Assembly: GCA_038203875.1 (NCBI GenBank)
Contig: JBBRDN010000004.1
Location: forward strand, 1 to 57,666
Direction: 5' to 3'
Origin: CANJSG01 sp038203875
GTDB taxonomy: Bacteria > Verrucomicrobiota > Verrucomicrobiia > Limisphaerales > CANJSG01
DNA length: 57,666 bases
Part shown: positions 26,843-35,285 of the stretch, one piece after another
How the letters are laid out: each line of letters starts with the position of its first letter
Numbering within the stretch: the stretch's first letter is position 1
Made by a program: the position numbers and the translations under genes
The notes under the pieces: model-generated
The model's input: the letters and a program-made list of their open reading frames with translations, nothing else
Databases searched by the model: none
Told to the model about the DNA's origin: nothing

Positions 26843-27706
26843 ATGCGTATCTCGTCGCTGCTGGCATCGGTCTGCGTGTCCTTCGGGCTTCTTGCCGACG
26901 GACCGCCGGTTCCGCCGGCCCTTCCCACCGCCACTCCGGTGGCTCCCGCCACCCCCGTTGTGAACCCGTTCGTCTGGGATGCGATGATCAAGGAGATCAC
27001 GCCGAAAGCGGGCGAGACCTCGATCAACTTCACGTTTTGGGTCACCAACACCGGACCGACCGAGGCCCGCATCGATGCGGTGTCCACCAGCTGCGGCTGC
27101 ACCGTCGCGCAGCTCCCGTCCACTCCCTGGATCTTCAAGCCCGGAGACTCGGGCCCGTTGACCGCGTCGATGAACCTCGTCGGCAAGTTCGGGCTTGTGC
27201 AGAAACTTGTCCAAGTCAGCAGCTCGGCCGGCCAACAGTCGCTCATGGTTCGGGCCAACATCCCGACGCCCAGCACTCCGAACACCCTCAGTGACCGCGA
27301 ACGCAACCAGCTCATGACGCTTGGGGACCGGCAGGCCGTCTTCAAGGGCGACTGCGTGAAATGCCATGTCGAACCGGCCAAGGATCGGCATGGTGAAAAG
27401 CTCTTCATCGCAGCCTGCGGCATCTGCCACGTCTCCGATCACCGCGCGGCAATGGTTCCCGATCTCGCCGCCGTGAAGACCGCCACCAACGCCGACTACT
27501 GGCGGGCCTGGGTTACCTACGGCAAACCCGGTTCGCTCATGCCCGCCTTCGCCAAGGAACAGGGCGGCATCCTCGATGCGAAGCAGATCGATTCGCTTGT
27601 CGAATACCTGGTGAAACATTTTCCGTCCGTCGCAGGCGCCATTCCCGCGCCCCTCCCGGCCAAGAACCAGCCACCTGTGCCGCCCGCCATTCCGCAGTCG
27701 AAGTAG
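26843..27706 (+). CDS. Secreted DUF1573 - c-type cytochrome fusion with two haem motifs
   Basis: 287 residues from ATG 26843, which opens a signal peptide (MRISSLLASVCVSFGLLADG). A proline/alanine linker leads to a DUF1573 immunoglobulin-like domain (about 45-145) with its hallmark SCGCT (83-87). The C-terminal third is a cytochrome c domain (about 165-262) with CGICH (192-196) and a likely axial Met in SLMPAF (M233). An additional CVKCH lies 21 residues upstream (171-175), suggesting a second haem. A proline-rich tail closes it. Periplasmic electron transfer is inferred; partners unknown. tmk follows in 20 bp. Confidence 0.8.
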   Translation: MRISSLLASVCVSFGLLADGPPVPPALPTATPVAPATPVVNPFVWDAMIKEITPKAGETSINFTFWVTNTGPTEARIDAVSTSCGCTVAQLPSTPWIFKPGDSGPLTASMNLVGKFGLVQKLVQVSSSAGQQSLMVRANIPTPSTPNTLSDRERNQLMTLGDRQAVFKGDCVKCHVEPAKDRHGEKLFIAACGICHVSDHRAAMVPDLAAVKTATNADYWRAWVTYGKPGSLMPAFAKEQGGILDAKQIDSLVEYLVKHFPSVAGAIPAPLPAKNQPPVPPAIPQSK

Positions 27707-27726
27707 GCCACCACACAGCCGATCCG

Positions 27727-28362
27727 ATGACCGGTAGATTCATCTCCTTCGAGGGAAACGAAGGCAGCGGGAAGTCCACCCAGATCAAGATCCTCGCGAA
27801 TTGTCTGGCTGCCTTGGACCGATCGGTCATCACCCTGCGGGAACCCGGCGGCACGCCCATCGGCGAAGAGATCCGCCACCTGCTCAAGCACAGCGCCGCC
27901 AACGCCGGCATGACGGCCGAGACCGAGCTGCTCTTGATGAACGCCAGCCGCGCGCAGCTCGTTCGCCAGATCATCCGTCCGGCCCTGGTCAGCGGAGCCA
28001 TCGTGCTCTGCGACCGCTTTTACGACTCCACCACGGTCTACCAGGGAACCGGTCGCGGCCTTGACCCGGCGATGGTGCGAAACGTCGCCGACCTCGCCGT
28101 CGGCGATACCCGGCCGGAGCTAACCCTCTTCCTTGAAGTGCCCCTCGAAGTCAGCGAAGAGCGACGTCGCCATCGTTCGGGAGCAAAGCCCGAACGCGAC
28201 CGTTTCGAGGAGGCCGACCGGGCGTTCTTCGAGCGCATCCACGCCGGCTACGAAGCCCTCGCCCAAGCCGACCCGGAACGCATCCGCCGCATCGATGCGA
28301 CCCAATCCGTTGACGCAGTGTCCGCCGCAATCTGGTCCCACGTCGAGCCGCTGGTCAGCTGA
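27727..28362 (+). CDS. tmk: Tmk, thymidylate kinase
   Basis: Phosphorylates dTMP to dTDP. 211 residues. P-loop FEGNEGSGKSTQ (8-19), the DR[YF] motif LCDRFYDSTTVYQG, substrate loop REPGG and a lid region rich in arginine (SEERRRHRSGAKPERDRFE), as in the E. coli-type enzymes with arginines in the lid. Start ATG 27727. All catalytic motifs intact. Confidence 0.95.
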   Translation: MTGRFISFEGNEGSGKSTQIKILANCLAALDRSVITLREPGGTPIGEEIRHLLKHSAANAGMTAETELLLMNASRAQLVRQIIRPALVSGAIVLCDRFYDSTTVYQGTGRGLDPAMVRNVADLAVGDTRPELTLFLEVPLEVSEERRRHRSGAKPERDRFEEADRAFFERIHAGYEALAQADPERIRRIDATQSVDAVSAAIWSHVEPLVS

Positions 28363-28480
28363 TTCAAGGGGCTGCCTGCTCGGTTCGTTTCGGGTTTTCT
28401 GATTTCCGCGCCTGCGCGGCCGGTTAGGAGTTGCCGGAGAACGAACCCGCGTTAGCGTCCGACCACGCCAAGCGAGACCC

Positions 28481-29479
28481 ATGAATACCCCGGAAAAAAT
28501 CCAGTCGTTCCGAGACGCTTTCAACAAACTCCGCGCCGAGATCGGCAAGGTCATCGTCGGCCATCGGGAGATCGTCGACGGCACGCTCACCTCCCTCTTC
28601 GCGGGCGGCCACGTCCTGCTCGAAGGCGTGCCCGGCCTCGGCAAGACGCTGCTCGTCCGCACGCTCAGCGAGGTGATGGACCTCAGTTTCAGCCGTATCC
28701 AGTTCACGCCCGACCTCATGCCGGCTGACATTCTCGGCACAAATCTCGTCATGGAAGGCCCGGACGGCCGACGCGCCTTCGAGTTCCAGCGCGGCCCGGT
28801 CTTCGCCCATCTCGTCCTCGCCGACGAAATCAACCGAGCCACGCCCAAGACCCAGTCGGCGATGCTTGAAGCCATGCAGGAAAAGCAGGTCACCGCCGGC
28901 GGGCAGGTCCGCAAACTGGCGGAACCATTCTTCGTCCTCGCCACACAAAACCCCATCGACCAGGAAGGCACTTACCCACTTCCCGAAGCCCAGCTCGACC
29001 GCTTCTTCGTGAAGCTGGTCGTCGGCTATCCGACCGCCGGAGACCTCTCGGAAATCCTCACGCGCACCACGGAGGGGCACAAGGCGACCATCGAGAAGAT
29101 CATGGACGGCGCGACCTTGATCGATTTCCAGCAGCTTGTCCGGCAAGTCCCCGTGGCATCGCATGTTAAGGACTTCGCCGTCCGCCTCGTGCTGGCCACG
29201 CATCCGAAATCCGAGACGGCCGCTCCGGTGACGAACCAATACCTCCGCTTCGGCAGCAGTCCCCGCGGTGGGCAATGCCTCCTTCTTGCCGCCAAGGTCC
29301 GCGCCCTGACCGAAGGCCGCTACAACGTCAGCATCGACGACATCGTCGTCGTGGCGCCCGCCGTCCTGCGCCACCGCCTCATCCTCAATTTCGAGGCCGA
29401 CGCCGAAGGCATCACCACCGACCACGTGATCGCCAGCATCCTCAAGGAACTGCCGAAGGAAGCAGCAGTGAGGGTATAA
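28481..29479 (+). CDS. MoxR-family AAA+ ATPase
   Basis: 332 residues. Walker A EGVPGLGKT (about 43-51), Walker B LVLADEINRATPKTQSAML, sensor ATQNPIDQEGTYPLPEAQLDRF and the C-terminal lid helices. MoxR ATPases act as chaperones that insert metals or mature partner proteins, usually with a VWA/DUF58 protein encoded next door, as here (DUF58 56 bp downstream). No transglutaminase or VWA-BatA genes follow, so this is a minimal pair. Confidence 0.93.
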   Translation: MNTPEKIQSFRDAFNKLRAEIGKVIVGHREIVDGTLTSLFAGGHVLLEGVPGLGKTLLVRTLSEVMDLSFSRIQFTPDLMPADILGTNLVMEGPDGRRAFEFQRGPVFAHLVLADEINRATPKTQSAMLEAMQEKQVTAGGQVRKLAEPFFVLATQNPIDQEGTYPLPEAQLDRFFVKLVVGYPTAGDLSEILTRTTEGHKATIEKIMDGATLIDFQQLVRQVPVASHVKDFAVRLVLATHPKSETAAPVTNQYLRFGSSPRGGQCLLLAAKVRALTEGRYNVSIDDIVVVAPAVLRHRLILNFEADAEGITTDHVIASILKELPKEAAVRV

Positions 29480-29535
29480 ACCGGTCACATCGTCCGACCG
29501 GACGGTTGAACGATGGATTCGCCGGAAATATCTCG

Positions 29536-30486
29536 ATGTCCACCCCGCTCCTCCCACCCGAACTCCTCCGGCGCCTTGAGCAGTTCCAACTGCTGGCCGC
29601 GCGGCGCACGAAGTCGAACTCGAAGGGCGAACGCCGCAGCAAGGCCCGGGGCTTGTCCGTCGAGTTTGCGGATCATCGCAACTACGTCCTCGGCGATGAC
29701 TTCCGTTATCTCGACTGGAACCTCTTCGGCCGGCTGGACCGTCTTTTCCTCAAGCTCTACGAGGAGGAACGCGAGCTGCCCGTCCGCATCTTCCTCGATT
29801 CCTCCGAGTCGATGAACTTCGGAGAGCCGACGAAGTTCGACTTCGCCCGCCGAGTGGCCGCCGCCATCGGCTATGTGGCCCTGTGCGGGTTCGACCGCGT
29901 TTCCGTCGTTCCCTTCCCCACCGTCGGCAACCGGAAAGCAATCGAGCTGGTTGCGGAGCCCAAGCCCTCGGCCGATCCGTCCCGGGAATCCGCCGCCGCC
30001 GGCGCGTTGCGCTCTGTGCGCGGCAAGAAGTCGACGATGCAATACTTCTCCCTGCTTTCATCCCTGTCCGCCGGTGGCGAGGCTGACCTGAACGGCTCCC
30101 TCAAACGCGGCGCGATGGAGGCCCGACAAACCGGCGCGGCCATCGTCCTGAGCGATTTCCTTGATCCAGCGGGCTATGAGGAAGGCCTCAAGGCACTCGT
30201 CTCGCGCGGCTTCCAGGTCAACGCCATCCAGATCCTGGCGCCGGAAGAGGTCGCGCCCACGACCTTCGGCGACCTGCGGTTGGTGGATTCCGAGACCGGC
30301 TCGCCGCAGGAGGTCACTTTCGGCAAGTTCCGCCTGAAGCACTACCAGGCCACGGTGGACGCGTTCCGGGCCGAGTTGGCGGACTTCTGCTCCAAACGCG
30401 GCGTCCATTTCTTCACCTGCACATCGGACACCTCGCTCGAAGGGCTGCTCTTGCGCCAGTTGCGCGAGGCGGAAGTGTGGGGATAA
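29536..30486 (+). CDS. DUF58-domain protein, partner of MoxR
   Basis: 316 residues from ATG 29536 (an ORF opening at 29275 overlaps moxR and is rejected). The DUF58 core is clear: DFRYLDWNLFGRLDRLFLKLYEEERE (two overlapping parts, about 55-80) followed by a VWA-like metal-site start FLDSSESM (about 91-98) and a Rossmann-like remainder. No membrane helices, unlike many DUF58 proteins. Works with the MoxR ATPase as an adaptor; substrate unknown. Confidence 0.9.
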   Translation: MSTPLLPPELLRRLEQFQLLAARRTKSNSKGERRSKARGLSVEFADHRNYVLGDDFRYLDWNLFGRLDRLFLKLYEEERELPVRIFLDSSESMNFGEPTKFDFARRVAAAIGYVALCGFDRVSVVPFPTVGNRKAIELVAEPKPSADPSRESAAAGALRSVRGKKSTMQYFSLLSSLSAGGEADLNGSLKRGAMEARQTGAAIVLSDFLDPAGYEEGLKALVSRGFQVNAIQILAPEEVAPTTFGDLRLVDSETGSPQEVTFGKFRLKHYQATVDAFRAELADFCSKRGVHFFTCTSDTSLEGLLLRQLREAEVWG

Positions 30487-30512
30487 CAATCTTGGGACAA
30501 GGAAAAGCGCCC

Positions 30513-30541
30513 TTGACGCTGGGTAGGTCGTCGCCTAATCA
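30513..30541 (+). promoter_or_regulatory. Promoter of acpP
   Basis: -35 TTGACG (30513-30518), 17-bp spacer, -10 TAATCA (30536-30541); start near 30548, about 20 bases before the acpP ATG. A strong promoter is expected for one of the most abundant proteins. Confidence 0.6.
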
Positions 30542-30568
30542 CTCCCGCAACCTAACTAACCGAACATC

Positions 30569-30811
30569 ATGTCAGAGAAACCCACAGAACAGCGCGTCAA
30601 GGATATCATCGTAGAACAGCTTGGCGTTAAGGCCGACCAGGTCACCCCAGAAGCCAAGTTCATCGAGGATCTCGGCGCCGATTCACTCGACACCGTCGAG
30701 CTCGTCATGGCACTCGAAGAGGAGTTCGGCATGGAAATCCCTGATGAACAGGCCGAGAAGCTCCAGACCGTCGGCGATGTGATCAAATACGTCGAAGATC
30801 TCGGTAAATAA
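30569..30811 (+). CDS. acpP: AcpP, acyl carrier protein
   Basis: 80 residues, acidic. Carries growing fatty acids on a phosphopantetheine attached to S39 in the invariant motif LGADSLDTVELVM. Conserved helix EEEFGMEIPDEQAEKLQTVG follows. Directly upstream of fabF as in most bacteria; a terminator-like hairpin separates the two. Confidence 0.97.
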   Translation: MSEKPTEQRVKDIIVEQLGVKADQVTPEAKFIEDLGADSLDTVELVMALEEEFGMEIPDEQAEKLQTVGDVIKYVEDLGK

Positions 30812-30829
30812 CCGTCACACGATTTTCAC

Positions 30830-30870
30830 CGGGGCAGCGGGCGACCGGCTCGGCTGCCCCGTTTGATTTT
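30830..30870 (+). terminator. Terminator-like hairpin between acpP and fabF
   Basis: Nine-pair stem CGGGGCAGC (30830-30838) / GCTGCCCCG (30853-30861), then TTTGATTTT running straight into the fabF ATG at 30871. It should end most transcripts after acpP, letting a minority reach fabF. Confidence 0.75.
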
Positions 30871-32130
30871 ATGGCAGGAAGCATCTCAGATCGCAGAGTC
30901 GTCGTCACAGGCATCGGAATCGTCGGCGCCCTCGGGCACGACATCGAATCCTTCTGGAAAAACGTCCTTGCCGGCGTGTGCGGCATCGACCGCGTCACCC
31001 AGTTCGACGTCACGGGCTATGACTGCCAGATCGCGGCCGAGGTGAAAAACTTCGACCCCGTTCCAGCTTTCCCCAACGCGAAGGAAGTCCGGCGCACCGA
31101 TCGCTTCACCCACTTCGGCGTCTATGCCGGGTGGCAGGCGCTCCAGGACTCCGGATTGGACCTGTCAAAAGAGGACACGACGGAGATCGGCTGCTTCATC
31201 GGCTCGGGCATCGGCGGCCTCTACACCGTCGAGGAGCAGCACAAGATCTTGTTGGCAAAAGGGCCGGGCCGCGTCTCGCCGTTCATGATCCCGATGCTGA
31301 TCCTCAACATGGCGTCGGGCATGTTCTCCCTCTACCACAAGCTCCGCGGACCCAATGTCGCGACCTGCTCCGCCTGCGCCACGGCGAACCATGCCATCGG
31401 CGAGGCCTGGCGCACGATCAAGATGGGCGATGCCAAGGTCATGTTCGCCGGCGGCACCGAAGCCACGATCGTCCCCATGGGAATGAGCGGCTTCGCCGCC
31501 CTGCGCGCCATGAGCACGCGCAATGACGACCCCAAGAAGTCCAGCCGTCCCTTCGACCATGACCGTGACGGCTTCGTCATGGGCGAAGGCGCCTGCGTGC
31601 TTGCGCTGGAAGAATTGGAGCACGCCAAAGCCCGCGGTGCCCGGATCTACGCCGAGCTTGTCGGCTACGGCAACACGGCCGACGCAAACCACATGACCTC
31701 GCCCGATCCCGAAGGCGACGGCGCGGCGCGCTGCATCCAGATGGCCATGCGCGCCGGACGCCTCAACCCCACGGACGTCGACTACGTCAACTGCCACGCG
31801 ACCAGCACTCCTGCCGGAGACATGTGCGAGGTGATGGCCGTGAAACGGGTCTTCGGCGACCACGCCAAGCAGTTCGCCGTCAGCTCCACCAAGGGCGCGA
31901 CCGGCCACATGCTTGGAGCCGCAGGGTCCGTGGAGCTTGCGATGTGCTGCAAAGCCATCGAGAGCCAGATCGCCCCGCCCACGCTGAATCTCGACAACCC
32001 GGATCCCGCCTGCGATCTGGACTGCATCCCGCACACGCCGCGTCCGATGAAGATCGACGTGGCCGTGAACAACAGCTTCGGCTTCGGCGGCCACAACGCC
32101 TGCACCATCGTGCGGAAATTCGTCGGCTGA
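30871..32130 (+). CDS. fabF: FabF, beta-ketoacyl-ACP synthase II
   Basis: Elongates acyl-ACP with malonyl-ACP. 419 residues. N-terminal RRVVVTGIGIVGALG, catalytic cysteine C169 in SACATANHAIG, the two histidines in NCHATSTPAGD and the later KGATGHMLGAAG, and C-terminal VNNSFGFGGHNA. The start codon sits immediately after the U tract of a hairpin and has no Shine-Dalgarno, which is unusual; no better start exists because the conserved N-terminus begins only 8 residues on. Confidence 0.95.
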   Translation: MAGSISDRRVVVTGIGIVGALGHDIESFWKNVLAGVCGIDRVTQFDVTGYDCQIAAEVKNFDPVPAFPNAKEVRRTDRFTHFGVYAGWQALQDSGLDLSKEDTTEIGCFIGSGIGGLYTVEEQHKILLAKGPGRVSPFMIPMLILNMASGMFSLYHKLRGPNVATCSACATANHAIGEAWRTIKMGDAKVMFAGGTEATIVPMGMSGFAALRAMSTRNDDPKKSSRPFDHDRDGFVMGEGACVLALEELEHAKARGARIYAELVGYGNTADANHMTSPDPEGDGAARCIQMAMRAGRLNPTDVDYVNCHATSTPAGDMCEVMAVKRVFGDHAKQFAVSSTKGATGHMLGAAGSVELAMCCKAIESQIAPPTLNLDNPDPACDLDCIPHTPRPMKIDVAVNNSFGFGGHNACTIVRKFVG

Positions 32131-32149
32131 TTGATTGCCCATCTTGCTG

Positions 32150-32180
32150 ACGCCGCCGCCCGCAAGGCAGGCGGCGTTTT
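32150..32180 (+). terminator. Terminator after fabF
   Basis: CGCCGCC...GGCGGCG stem with a loop of about 13 bases and TTTTCATTTT behind it, 20 bp after the fabF stop. Confidence 0.8.
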
Positions 32181-32191
32181 CATTTTCAAAC

Positions 32192-32219
32192 TTGGCGTCT
32201 ACACCTGCGGGTCTACGTT
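32192..32219 (+). promoter_or_regulatory. Possible promoter of the 32226 lipoprotein gene
   Basis: TTGGCG (32192-32197), 16-bp spacer, TACGTT (32214-32219), only 6 bases before the ATG, so a leaderless mRNA is predicted. Confidence 0.35.
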
Positions 32220-32225
32220 CATCGC

Positions 32226-32612
32226 ATGCACCCAATTCGCTCACTCGCGGTCCTCGCCATCGCTTCCAGCCTTGTCGCATGCGGGAAGAAGGACGAAGCG
32301 AAGCAACCGCCGGCGACGACCCCCCAATCGTTCAACGCGGCGATCTCGAACAACTCCTCTGGCAACCCCCTGACGGCACCCGTCGACTATCTTGGCGCCG
32401 TCGCCAAGGGCCAGCAGACCGCCGTGAAGTCGATCGACGTATCCGTGCTGAAGCAGGCCATCATGCTGTTCCATGAGGCGGAGGATCGTTACCCGACCGA
32501 CCTGAACGAACTGGTGAAGCTCGGGCATCTCCGCGAACTCCCCAAAGCGCCCTACGGCATCCGCCTCGACTACGATCCGAAGACCGGAACCGTCAAAGCC
32601 GTCACCCTGTGA
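32226..32612 (+). CDS. Lipoprotein with pseudopilin-like tail
   Basis: 128 residues with signal peptide and lipobox SLVAC (C19). A low-complexity Gln/Thr/Asn-rich linker (about 25-60) leads to a small domain around AIMLFHEAEDRYPTDLNELVKLG and LPKAPYGIRLDYD. This segment looks like the C-terminal part of type II secretion major pseudopilins (GspG), in which such a sequence follows the N-terminal helix; here the helix is replaced by a lipid anchor. Function unknown. The gene stands alone between fabF and guaA. Confidence 0.75.
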   Translation: MHPIRSLAVLAIASSLVACGKKDEAKQPPATTPQSFNAAISNNSSGNPLTAPVDYLGAVAKGQQTAVKSIDVSVLKQAIMLFHEAEDRYPTDLNELVKLGHLRELPKAPYGIRLDYDPKTGTVKAVTL

Positions 32613-32711
32613 CAGGTCCCGGCGGCAAAGTTTCTTTTCCGCTTTCGGAGACAAAATCCTCTGGCAAATCCCGGGCGCGAACGGCACAAACTCCGCTTTG
32701 CTTCACCTCAC

Positions 32712-34253
32712 ATGAACGAGCAGATCGTAATCCTCGATTTCGGGTCCCAATACACCCAGGTCATCGCCCGGCGAATCCGTGAGTGCAACGTCTACTCGAC
32801 GATCCTGCGCTACGACACGCCCGCCTCCGAAATCGCCAGGCTGAATCCAAAGGGCATCATCCTTTCCGGAGGTCCCAGCAGCGTCTACGCGCCCAATGCG
32901 CCGCTGCCGGACAAGGCGATCTTCAAGCTCGGCCTGCCGCTGCTCGGCGTCTGCTACGGCGTGCAGCTCCTCGCCCACTTCCTCGGCGGCAAAGTCGAGA
33001 AGGGGCCGAAGCGCGAATACGGCAAAGGCACGCTCACCGTGGCCGACAAGGAATGCGCCCTCTTCAAACATCTCCCCGCCCAGCTCCAGGTCTGGAACAG
33101 CCACGGCGACAAGATCACCCGCTTGCCCAAGGACTTCGTCGTCGTCGGCACCACGGACAACTCCGACTACGCCGCCATCGAGCACGCCACGAAAAAGTTG
33201 TTTGGAATCCAGTTCCATCCCGAAGTCGTCCACACGCCCAAGGGCAAGGAGATCATCTCGAACTTCGTCCACGGGATCTGTGGCTGCTCCAAGGCCTGGA
33301 CGATGCGCAGCTACCTCGACCAGTCCGTCGCCGAAATCCGCGCGCAGGTCGGCAAGGAGAAGGTCATTCTCGGCCTCTCGGGCGGTGTCGATTCCAGCGT
33401 CGCGGCGGCCTTGCTCCACCGCGCCATCGGCGACCAGCTCACCTGCATCTTCGTCAACAACGGCCTGCTCCGCGCCCGCGAAGCCGAGGTCGTGCAGGAA
33501 GTCTTCGGCCGCAACTTCAAGATCAAGCTCCAGTATGAGAACGCCTCCACGCTCTTCCTGAAGAAGCTCAAGAAGGTCACCGACCCGGAGAAGAAACGGA
33601 AGGTCATCGGCAAGACCTTCATCGACGTCTTCCAGTCCGCCACGAAACGCGCCGGCAAAGCCAAGTTCCTCGCCCAGGGCACGCTCTACCCCGACGTCAT
33701 CGAGTCGGTGCCCATCGATGGCAACCCCGCTTCGATGATCAAGAGCCACCACAACGTGGGCGGCCTGCCGAAGAACATGAAGTTCGCGCTGGTCGAACCG
33801 TTGAAGTGCCTCTTCAAGGACGAAGTCCGCCAGCTCGGGCTCGAACTCGGCCTGCCGAAGGAGATCGTCTTCCGCCAGCCCTTCCCCGGCCCAGGTCTCG
33901 CGGTGCGCATTCTCGGCGAAGTCAGCGAAGCCAAGTGCGCCATCCTCCGCAACGCCGACGCCATCGTCGTCGAGGAGATGAAGGCGAGCGGCCTCTACTA
34001 CAAGACATGGCAGACGTTTGCGGTGCTGCTGCCCGTGCGCAGCGTCGGCGTGCAGGGTGACGAGCGCACCTACGACTTCACCATCGCCCTTCGCGCGGTG
34101 GAATCGCAGGACGGCATGACCGCCGACTGGGTCCGCCTGCCCTACGATCTGCTGGAGAAGATCTCCCTCCGCATCACCAACGAGGTGAAGGGCGTCAACC
34201 GCGTGGTCTTCGACCTCACCAGCAAACCGCCCGGCACGATCGAGTGGGAGTGA
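32712..34253 (+). CDS. guaA: GuaA, GMP synthase (glutamine-hydrolysing)
   Basis: Makes GMP from XMP, glutamine and ATP. 513 residues. Class I amidotransferase domain (GVCYG, nucleophile C81), ATP-pyrophosphatase domain with LSGGVDSSVAA, and the dimerisation domain ending in the invariant SKPPGTIEWE. The 3' end of guaA is a documented integration site for genomic islands; a decayed copy of the last ~90 bases of this gene lies 1 kb downstream (35222-35313). Confidence 0.97.
   Translation: MNEQIVILDFGSQYTQVIARRIRECNVYSTILRYDTPASEIARLNPKGIILSGGPSSVYAPNAPLPDKAIFKLGLPLLGVCYGVQLLAHFLGGKVEKGPKREYGKGTLTVADKECALFKHLPAQLQVWNSHGDKITRLPKDFVVVGTTDNSDYAAIEHATKKLFGIQFHPEVVHTPKGKEIISNFVHGICGCSKAWTMRSYLDQSVAEIRAQVGKEKVILGLSGGVDSSVAAALLHRAIGDQLTCIFVNNGLLRAREAEVVQEVFGRNFKIKLQYENASTLFLKKLKKVTDPEKKRKVIGKTFIDVFQSATKRAGKAKFLAQGTLYPDVIESVPIDGNPASMIKSHHNVGGLPKNMKFALVEPLKCLFKDEVRQLGLELGLPKEIVFRQPFPGPGLAVRILGEVSEAKCAILRNADAIVVEEMKASGLYYKTWQTFAVLLPVRSVGVQGDERTYDFTIALRAVESQDGMTADWVRLPYDLLEKISLRITNEVKGVNRVVFDLTSKPPGTIEWE
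34158..34250 (+). repeat. guaA 3' end, intact copy of an imperfect direct repeat
   Basis: The last 93 coding bases of guaA before its stop. By hand alignment about 67 of 92 positions match 35222-35313 with one single-base gap; the best block is near the end (AGCAA-CCGCCC-G-ACG-TCGA--GGGAG pattern). Interpreted as the island-supplied end of guaA (attL-like). Confidence 0.6.
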
Positions 34254-34360
34254 GGGGCCAATCGGGATTCGCCTGTTGTCGCCGCAATGCAGGACGTTTT
34301 CCCTAAACTCGAAAAACAGTTCCGAACCAAGCCGAGTTCGGCTTACTTCTCCTAGGTTCC

Positions 34361-34828
34361 ATGTATGCGAAAATTCCAGAAGCTATTCGTGAGCCTTTGC
34401 TCAAGGAACTGAAGGCAGTCCGGCTCCGATCCGCGATCAGGAATTATCCGGCGGTGGTTTTGATCTTCTCGGCCCTCGCCACCTTAATTGTCGTCGTCAA
34501 GGGTCATGCACTCATCGAACTCCTGCGTGACATTATCCCTTCAGAATTTTCCGACGGGATGCTCATGACCGCAGGACTTGCCATCATCGTCGCCGCCACC
34601 ACCGCGGTTCTGTGGATTTTCCTGCGGCAGGAATACCGCGACTGCGCCTACCAGGAGTGCCTCTACTGCCGGAAGTGTGATGGGATCGATCGGTATGACT
34701 ACGGAAGCTGTCCGATCTGCGAGGCTCCCCTCGTGCAAAAAGAGACCTTCTTCTACACGACCTACAAGGACGAGCAGAAGGTCCTCAAGCGATGGGGCCT
34801 GGAGGCGAGCAGGGCTTCAAAAATCTAG
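34361..34828 (+). CDS. Two-helix membrane protein with C-terminal zinc ribbon
   Basis: 155 residues. Membrane helices at about 30-47 and 69-88, then a cysteine-rich segment with C95, C100, C103, C106 and a second CxxC at 117-120 (CPIC), spaced like a zinc ribbon, and a charged tail. I do not recognise a family. A TAGGTT box ends only 2 bases before the ATG and follows a small palindrome (AGCCGAGTTCGGCT, 34330-34343), so its transcription start is unclear. It is the only intact gene between the two guaA 3' copies. Confidence 0.65.
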   Translation: MYAKIPEAIREPLLKELKAVRLRSAIRNYPAVVLIFSALATLIVVVKGHALIELLRDIIPSEFSDGMLMTAGLAIIVAATTAVLWIFLRQEYRDCAYQECLYCRKCDGIDRYDYGSCPICEAPLVQKETFFYTTYKDEQKVLKRWGLEASRASKI

Positions 34829-34925
34829 ACTATGCGCAAAACGGCGGGACGACGCGGTTGCAAACGACGCATCTTGTAGGTGGCGTTTCTGAGCTTGGAT
34901 ACCCAAACCGCAAAGCCCACCGGCG

Positions 34926-35285
34926 ATGTCATCCACGACGTTGTTCGAGAACCCAAAGGTCTTACGCCGTTGGCTTGGGGCCAACGCAGCCTCTGAGACA
35001 GAGTTACTGATGGGCTTCCGCAAGGTCGGCTCCGGGCTGCCGAGCCTTTCCTTGTCCCAGTTCGTCGAAGAAACCCCCTGCTTCGGCTGGATCGACGGCG
35101 TGCGCCGCCGCATCGATGACCAGTCCCCGTCCATCCGTTTCACGCCGAAGAAACCCAAGACCCGGGATTCCCGTCTGGCCAAACTGGTCCGCACAAGCGC
35201 TTCCAGCCAACGAATGCGGCAGAGATCCCGCTTCGTATCGCCAACGAGGTGCGCAGCGCCAACCGATCGGTCTTCAAGCCTATAG
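34926..35285 (+). pseudogene. Truncated YdeI/OmpD-associated-like gene
   Basis: The first ~75 codons match the N-terminal half of the YdeI/OmpD-associated family: VLRRWLGANAASETELLMGF, KVGSGLPSLSLSQFVEE and CFGWIDGVRRRIDDQSPSIR followed by FTPKKPK. A full member is about 190 residues; after FTPKKPK the reading turns into unrelated sequence that runs into the guaA-like repeat and stops at 35285. No frame downstream recovers the missing half. So the gene lost its 3' part, probably by the rearrangement that left the repeat. Confidence 0.7.

Noticed and set aside
25176..26867. 563-codon minus-strand frame opposite cysS
   Set aside because: Shadow; cysS on the plus strand has all synthetase motifs.
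34353..34358. TAGGTT as a -10 box for the zinc-ribbon protein gene
   Set aside because: No -35 at 17-18 bp and transcription would start inside the coding region, so I do not call a promoter.
34829..34925. Possible tRNA or tRNA fragment next to the putative island
   Set aside because: No cloverleaf or TTCGA-type arm on either strand; the repeat is in guaA, not in a tRNA.
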